Below, piece by piece: positions 5,692-9,502 of a stretch of 9,502 nt of DNA; the first letter of the stretch is position 1; each line of letters starts with the position of its first letter. Both the position numbers and the translations under genes were made by a program. Source of the stretch: Lysobacterales bacterium CG02_land_8_20_14_3_00_62_12 (GTDB taxonomy: Bacteria > Pseudomonadota > Gammaproteobacteria > Xanthomonadales > Ahniellaceae); assembly GCA_002785585.1 (NCBI GenBank), contig PEUI01000112.1, positions 1 through 9,502 of the forward strand, written 5' to 3'. The notes beneath the pieces were generated by a model. It was given only the letters and a program-made list of their open reading frames with translations, had not been told where the DNA came from and did not search any database.

Positions 5692-7461
5692 TCAATCTGC
5701 CGACCACAGCTTGGCGGCCGGCGCGGTCGCCATCATTTGCCCGCGTACCAGCGGAATCGGTGGGCCGCCATAGGACAGGAACTGGTCGTGGAAGGCTTTC
5801 CAGCCGGCGCGACCGCCGTGGCTGGCGGTCCAGTCTTCGCGCAGTTGCTTGATCATCAACTTGCCCAGCGTGTAGTTCAAATAGGCCGGGTCGTAAGTGC
5901 CGCGCGCGGCTTGCTGGCGGGCATTGCCGGCATCCTGAAAGCCCTGCTCGCGGAACATTTGTTCGGATTGGGCGATGCTCATGCCGCCGGTGTGCAGGCC
6001 GATGGCGGAGAGAAAACGCACGTTGCGCAACAGTGCCTCAAGCAGTTGGCCGACATGCATTTCCGGGGTCGCGCCATTGAGCCCGGCGTCAAACATCATT
6101 TCTTCGGTGTAGTGCGCCCAACCCTCGGCGAAGGCATAACCGACAAATAGGCGACCAAACGACCAGTCCGACCGGTTGGCATGCAGGAACTGCAAAAAGT
6201 GTCCGGGCCAGACCTCATGCGCTGAAGTAAACAGCAACACGCCGTTGCCCGGTACGTAGGCGGTTTGTTCGGCCGGCGTCCACTGCGGATTTGGCGGCGC
6301 GATGTAATAGACCGAAGGCAGGCCCTGCTCATACGGGCCGGGGATTTCGATGTAGGCGAAATTCCAGCGATTGAACGGTGGCGCTTCTTCGACCTGGGCC
6401 TGCTCGGTGCCCGGAATGCTGACCAGATCGTGATCCACAACAAATTGCCGCAGACCGGCGAGCTGGGCGCGCGCGCCTTCGACCGCGCCGCCTTTGGGCT
6501 TGTCGGCTTGTGCCTGATCGACACAGGCGGCCAGGGTTTTGCCGTGGGCAAATAGATCGCAGGCCGTTTTCAGCGAGGCCAGATTGCGCGCCAGATCGGC
6601 CTCGCCGACGGCCTTGAGCTGGTCCAGCGGCAGGTCGACCAGCTCGGTGGCTTGCAGCATTCGGGAAAATCGCTCGGCGCCGAGCGCGAAGTCTTCGGTC
6701 GCCTGCGGTTTCAGCGAACTGAGCCAATCGGCCATCGCCTGGGTGGCCGCAATTGCACCGGCGTTGGCGTTGGCGAAACGTTGCTGCAAGGCTTCGTCCT
6801 TGACCTCGGTGAAAATGCCCGGCACATCGTCTTTGAAGAACTTGGCGTAGCCGGCGAAAGTGTTGACGCCGAGATCGATGTAGCTGGCGGGCAGGGGCGG
6901 TTTGAAGTTGCCGCGAATTTGTTCGATCGCTTTCGGCAGCGCTTCCTGATAGCGAACGAACGCCGCCATCCGCTGCGCCAAGGGCGCGTAGGGCCGCGTC
7001 AGGTACATGCTTGGCGACAGGTTGTCACCATAAAACGCCGGGTTTCGGGCCGGAAATCCGGAGTCTTCGAGCCAGAACAACTGGCCGTGGATGGTCGCCA
7101 GCACATAGTCGCGCTGAAAACGCTGAGTGGCGTCGAGCTGCTCGTCGGCATATCCGCCGATCAGATCTTGCTGCTGATGCAGCCAGTCCGCCGTGGCCTT
7201 GAGCCCGGCCGCACTGTAGTCCGGCAACTGGCCATCAAAGGCGTGCTTGCCAGCATTCGCGGCCTGGGTCGGATTGTGCTGAAAGTAGCCGTCAATAAAG
7301 CCGTCGACGGACGTTTGCCAAGGCTTGACCAAAGACTCGGTGCTGAGCGCAGCAGTGGACGTACTGGCGGCGGGCGCTGGCGCATCGGCCTGGTCTCGGT
7401 TGCAACCAGTCAGCAGCATGGCAGTCAGGGCCAGCGTCAGTAATGCAGAGGTCGGGCGCAT
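5692..7461 (-). CDS. DUF885 family lipoprotein, putative metallopeptidase
   Basis: A 589-residue member of the DUF885 family. The start at ATG 7461 gives a clean lipoprotein signal ending in the lipobox LTGC (Cys20), with Asn at +2 and therefore probable outer-membrane anchoring. A longer reading begins at 7587 but would bury this signal. GAG lies eight bases before the ATG. The mature protein begins with an Ala/Ser/Thr-rich linker. The family's conserved sites are present: HEVWPGH at 415-421 and EGWAHYTEEM at 446-455. His415, Glu416, His421 and Glu446 resemble the zinc ligands and catalytic Glu of gluzincin peptidases, and many relatives are called peptidases by similarity. A late GTYDPAYLNYTLGK segment is also typical of the family. 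It is transcribed alone. The family call is strong; peptidase activity is inferred. Confidence 0.9.
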   Translation of the reverse strand: MRPTSALLTLALTAMLLTGCNRDQADAPAPAASTSTAALSTESLVKPWQTSVDGFIDGYFQHNPTQAANAGKHAFDGQLPDYSAAGLKATADWLHQQQDLIGGYADEQLDATQRFQRDYVLATIHGQLFWLEDSGFPARNPAFYGDNLSPSMYLTRPYAPLAQRMAAFVRYQEALPKAIEQIRGNFKPPLPASYIDLGVNTFAGYAKFFKDDVPGIFTEVKDEALQQRFANANAGAIAATQAMADWLSSLKPQATEDFALGAERFSRMLQATELVDLPLDQLKAVGEADLARNLASLKTACDLFAHGKTLAACVDQAQADKPKGGAVEGARAQLAGLRQFVVDHDLVSIPGTEQAQVEEAPPFNRWNFAYIEIPGPYEQGLPSVYYIAPPNPQWTPAEQTAYVPGNGVLLFTSAHEVWPGHFLQFLHANRSDWSFGRLFVGYAFAEGWAHYTEEMMFDAGLNGATPEMHVGQLLEALLRNVRFLSAIGLHTGGMSIAQSEQMFREQGFQDAGNARQQAARGTYDPAYLNYTLGKLMIKQLREDWTASHGGRAGWKAFHDQFLSYGGPPIPLVRGQMMATAPAAKLWSAD

Positions 7462-7486
7462 GGGTTTTTCTCGGCGGTGAACGCGC

Positions 7487-7515
7487 ACTCTAAGCGCAGG
7501 CACTGATCGGTGCAA
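7487..7515 (-). promoter_or_regulatory. Putative promoter of the DUF885 gene
   Basis: On the minus strand TTGCAC (plus positions 7510-7515) and TAGAGT (7487-7492) are separated by exactly 17 bases, giving a start near 7480 and a leader of about 20 bases to the ATG at 7461. The hexamers match consensus at three and four of six positions. A near-palindrome, GCACTGATCGGTGC (7500-7513, 12 of 14 symmetric), overlaps the -35 and spacer and could be an operator. Confidence 0.35.
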
Positions 7516-7632
7516 ATCGGAACCGCGCCGCAGCGGGCTACTTGCTGGCAGCGACCCAAACTTTCGCTTCTTCATCCCATTGGGCATGTACGTAGTAGGG
7601 TTGCTTCATGTCAGCACTCCAGCACTGATCGG
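7500..7632. repeat. 11-bp direct repeats flanking an antitoxin gene remnant
   Basis: GCACTGATCGG occurs at 7500-7510 and 7622-7632. On the minus strand both copies are preceded by a similar TTTG-containing stretch, so the similarity runs slightly beyond 11 bases. The pair brackets the truncated DUF1902/HicB-like gene. They could be scars of an insertion, recombination points, or repeated regulator sites. Confidence 0.6.
7538..7609 (-). pseudogene. Truncated DUF1902/HicB-like antitoxin remnant
   Basis: From the ATG at 7609 a reading frame of 23 codons ends in TAG at 7538. Its product, beginning MKQPYYVHAQWDEEAKVWVA, resembles the N-terminal strand pair of DUF1902/HicB-type proteins (V-x-A-x-W-D-x-E-A-x-V-W-V-A). 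It stops just where the family continues with a D-V-P-G turn. I see no continuation in any frame downstream. GGAG lies seven bases before the ATG, an intact ribosome binding site, arguing that this was a real gene start and not chance. Deletion of the rest, perhaps through the flanking direct repeats, is the simplest reading. It also shares the MKQxY start with the hicB gene at 4416. A functional micro-peptide is possible but unsupported. Confidence 0.55.
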
Positions 7633-7753
7633 CTTCAAAAGATAGCATTGAAACGGCATGGACTGGTGCGTCGGCAGCGTGCTCCCGATGCAAGTCACGG
7701 CCACTACCGGCTCCCGCGTTAAAATGGCCGACCCATTGAGAACGACCACGCCG
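7610..7753. other. Region upstream of the ATP-grasp gene
   Basis: Between the antitoxin remnant and the chosen ATP-grasp start. It holds AGCACT twice, eight bases apart (7613-7618 and 7621-7626), the second direct-repeat copy, and a TAAAAT box at 7720-7725 that could be a -10 element for the ATP-grasp gene, though no good -35 is found 16-18 bases upstream. The ATP-grasp frame stays open back to 7658, but the translated stretch has no recognisable domain. Confidence 0.4.
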
Positions 7754-9076
7754 ATGAATAGAACGCTGCCGTCTGCCGGGTCCAGTGCGTGTTCCAGTAT
7801 GTGCGCGCCCGGCGCCTCCGCAGAAACCTTGAATCGCGAGTGCTTTTGCCTCGGCGTCGATGCGCACGTCTTGCACGCGAAACTTGCGGCCATTCTGGGT
7901 AGCCAAGGACTGCCGGGCACGCTGGCCGACTCGCATCCGCACTTGTTTTCGCCTTTGCCGGTTTTCGTTTCGCGCCGCCAGCTCGAACAAGCGGATGCGG
8001 TGGTCGCTGCCATCGAGGAGGTGATGGCGCTACCGGCTTATCGGGCGGCGGTCATGGCCTGGGCGCCGGACATCGCCCAATTCGACCCGGGATCACCGGG
8101 CGGACTGTTGGGCCTGGACTTTCATCTCACGGCGAGCGGTCCGCGGCTGATCGAAATCAATACCAACCCGGGCGGGGTCTTGCTCAATGCACTGCTTGGT
8201 CAGGCGCAATTGGCGTGCATGCCCGAGGTAACCAAGCCGCCGACGGATGCCTGGGCCGTGGACGCTGCGGTGCTGCAGATTCTGTTGATGGAGTGGCGTC
8301 TGCAACGCGGCGCGGCGCCAGGGCAATTCGTGGCCATCGTCGATACCGAGCCGAAGCAGCAGTATCTGTACCCGGAGTTTCTGTTGTACCGCGAGTTGCT
8401 GCGACGCCATGGCTATCGCGCCGAGATCTGCGATCCGACGGAGTTGGTGCAGCATGACCAGCGCCTGTGGCTGGGTGAAGCCCCGGTTGATCTGATTTAC
8501 AACCGGCTGACCGATTTTGCCTTGCAACAGCCGGTGCACGCGACGATCCGATCCGCCTACCTGGCTGGCGCCGTGGCGCTCAGCCCGCATCCCCGGGCGC
8601 ACGCTTTGTATGCGGATAAGCGAAACTTGAGCGTGCTCGGCAATCGCGATTTCTTGCAGGTTGCCGGCGTCCGTCCGGCGATCATGGACAAGCTGCTCGC
8701 CGCGATTCCGGACACCCGGTTGCTGACGCCGGAGAATCGCGACGCGATGTGGGCCGGTCGCCGCCACTGGTTTTTCAAACCGACCGCAGGTTTTGGCAGC
8801 AAGGGGAGTTACCGCGGTGACAAGTTGACGCGTCGGGTCTGGGATGAGATCGCCCGCGGTACCTATGTGGCCCAGGAAATCGTGCAGCCGAGCGAGCGCC
8901 ATGTCGCGGTCGGCGCCGATCCCTTCAAGGTCGATATCCGTTGCTACGCCGATCAGGGCAAAGTGCTGGTGGTTGCGGCCCGGATGTACCAAGGCCAGAC
9001 CACCAATTTTCGTACCCCCGGCGGTGGCTTTGCGCCGGTGTTGACCAGCCGGGAGCTGGGGCGCGAGACCGGATAA
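7754..9076 (+). CDS. ATP-grasp-like ligase with circularly permuted motif order
   Basis: About 440 residues from ATG 7754; in-frame ATGs at 7658, 7688 and 7724 are alternatives. I prefer 7754 because a possible -10 box overlaps 7724, but no ribosome binding site is strong. Two ATP-grasp-like signatures are visible. The first, GLDFHL then LIEINTNPGG (residues 120-141; Asp122, Glu134, Asn136), looks like the Mg-binding E-x-N-x-x-PG end of D-Ala-D-Ala ligase-like enzymes. The second, FKPTAGFGSKG (341-351; Lys342), looks like the ATP-binding lysine and glycine loop, followed by a YVAQEIVQPSE hinge-like segment and a KVDIRCY strand (Asp394). In ordinary ATP-grasp proteins the lysine motif comes first; here the order is reversed, as in circularly permuted ATP-grasp families. 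VDLIYNRLTDF and ADKRNL between them fit that plan. Such enzymes usually join a carboxylate to an amine; the substrate is unknown. The neighbours give no hint. Confidence 0.8.
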   Translation: MNRTLPSAGSSACSSMCAPGASAETLNRECFCLGVDAHVLHAKLAAILGSQGLPGTLADSHPHLFSPLPVFVSRRQLEQADAVVAAIEEVMALPAYRAAVMAWAPDIAQFDPGSPGGLLGLDFHLTASGPRLIEINTNPGGVLLNALLGQAQLACMPEVTKPPTDAWAVDAAVLQILLMEWRLQRGAAPGQFVAIVDTEPKQQYLYPEFLLYRELLRRHGYRAEICDPTELVQHDQRLWLGEAPVDLIYNRLTDFALQQPVHATIRSAYLAGAVALSPHPRAHALYADKRNLSVLGNRDFLQVAGVRPAIMDKLLAAIPDTRLLTPENRDAMWAGRRHWFFKPTAGFGSKGSYRGDKLTRRVWDEIARGTYVAQEIVQPSERHVAVGADPFKVDIRCYADQGKVLVVAARMYQGQTTNFRTPGGGFAPVLTSRELGRETG

Positions 9077-9122
9077 AGGTCAAGGTGTTTGCCGAAGGCT
9101 GGGCGTGGCTGCCGATCGTCCG

Positions 9123-9502
9123 TTAGCCCGGCGGGTTTGCCGGTAGCGGCCGACGCAGACTTCGGTACACCGGCCAGGAACTGGCAACCAGCGTCAAGGC
9201 GATCAGGCTGTTGCCGAAATCGCTGATCAGTGCGGTGCCGATAAAGGCGATTGACCCGAGCCAGGCCAAGCCAGGTACCAACGGATAACCCGGCACGCGA
9301 AACGGTCGCGGCACATCCGGTTCGCGTTTTCGCAATACGAACAAGCTGCTGAAAGTCAGCGCGTAGTTGCACACGAACAAAAAGGCGAGCAGGGCAATCA
9401 CCGTGTTGAAGGTGTTGCTGACGATCAACACCAGGGCCAGCAAACTACTCGCCAACAGTGCTGGTACCGGGGTGCCACCGCGATTCACCCGCTGCAACCG
9501 GG
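9123..9502 (-). CDS. APC-superfamily amino acid permease, C-terminal part
   Basis: Only the last 125 or so residues are in the window; the gene continues past the right edge and reads toward its stop at 9123. Four hydrophobic segments are visible: around PALLASSLLALVLIV, TVIALLAFLFVCNYALTF, LAWLGSIAFIGTALI and SLIALTLVASSWPVY. Between the second and third is the loop LRKREPDVPRPFRVPGYP, the characteristic cytoplasmic loop before the last helices of APC amino acid transporters. The protein ends with a basic tail and PANPPG. The TTG near 9497 that could look like a start is an internal leucine codon. Substrate cannot be told from this part. It converges on the ATP-grasp gene with a 46-base gap and no clear terminator. 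Confidence 0.88.
   Translation of the reverse strand, partial: RLQRVNRGGTPVPALLASSLLALVLIVSNTFNTVIALLAFLFVCNYALTFSSLFVLRKREPDVPRPFRVPGYPLVPGLAWLGSIAFIGTALISDFGNSLIALTLVASSWPVYRSLRRPLPANPPG

Noticed and set aside
6652..7443. Plus-strand open frame of 263 codons
   Set aside because: Antisense shadow of the DUF885 gene, with no recognisable domain and no ribosome binding site context.
7658..7753. Upstream extension of the ATP-grasp gene to an ATG at 7658
   Set aside because: The extra 32 residues show no domain, and neither 7658, 7688 nor 7724 has a better ribosome binding site than 7754. It remains possible but less likely.
8093..8992. Minus-strand open frame of 299 codons
   Set aside because: Antisense to the ATP-grasp gene; the opposite strand carries conserved motifs, this one does not.
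8941..9126. Alternative frame past the ATP-grasp stop, suggesting a frameshifted C-terminus
   Set aside because: The annotated frame already contains the expected final strand and GQTTNFRTPGGGFAP segment. The short extension in another frame shows no family motif, so a frameshift is not supported.
9128..9143. Hairpin CCGGC/GCCGG between the convergent ATP-grasp and permease genes
   Set aside because: It lies within the last codons of the permease gene, has only five pairs and no T-run.

Overview
The window looks like chromosomal DNA of a GC-rich Gammaproteobacterium. The main reason is the gene run lptM, dapF, DUF484, a typical gammaproteobacterial arrangement, together with several outer-membrane-type lipoproteins. 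I cannot place it more precisely from the sequence alone. The lineage could be Xanthomonadales-like or another GC-rich group.

Layout: (1) 119-4115, plus strand: a four-gene overlapping operon. It encodes a lipid-anchored oligopeptidase B-type serine peptidase, the small lipoprotein LptM, diaminopimelate epimerase DapF and a DUF484 protein. The successive overlaps are 11, 4 (ATGA) and 11 bases, so translation is probably coupled throughout. A 62-base palindromic repeat lies inside the 3' part of lptM and encodes part of its tail. lysA and xerC, often found in this neighbourhood in related bacteria, are absent. (2) 4204-5487, minus strand: a BamE-like lipoprotein, a secreted protein of unknown function and a short HicB-type antitoxin without a HicA partner. 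The first two genes look less GC-rich than their neighbours. (3) 5692-7461, minus strand: a lipid-anchored DUF885 protein with a metallopeptidase-like HE(x4)GH motif. Just upstream is a 23-codon remnant of a DUF1902/HicB-like gene that keeps a good ribosome binding site and is flanked by 11-base direct repeats. (4) 7754-9076, plus strand: an ATP-grasp-like enzyme whose metal-binding motif precedes its ATP-binding lysine motif, as in circularly permuted ATP-grasp proteins. (5) 9123 to the right edge, minus strand: the C-terminal part of an APC-superfamily amino acid permease, convergent with the ATP-grasp gene.

Theme: much of the window concerns the cell envelope. Four proteins carry a lipobox, one has a type I signal peptide, one is a membrane transporter, LptM is linked to LPS-translocon maturation, and DapF makes meso-diaminopimelate for peptidoglycan and lysine. 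No CRISPR array, rRNA, tRNA, transposase or phage gene was seen. The least explained items are the permuted ATP-grasp enzyme, the repeat-derived LptM tail and the BamE-like/secreted protein pair.
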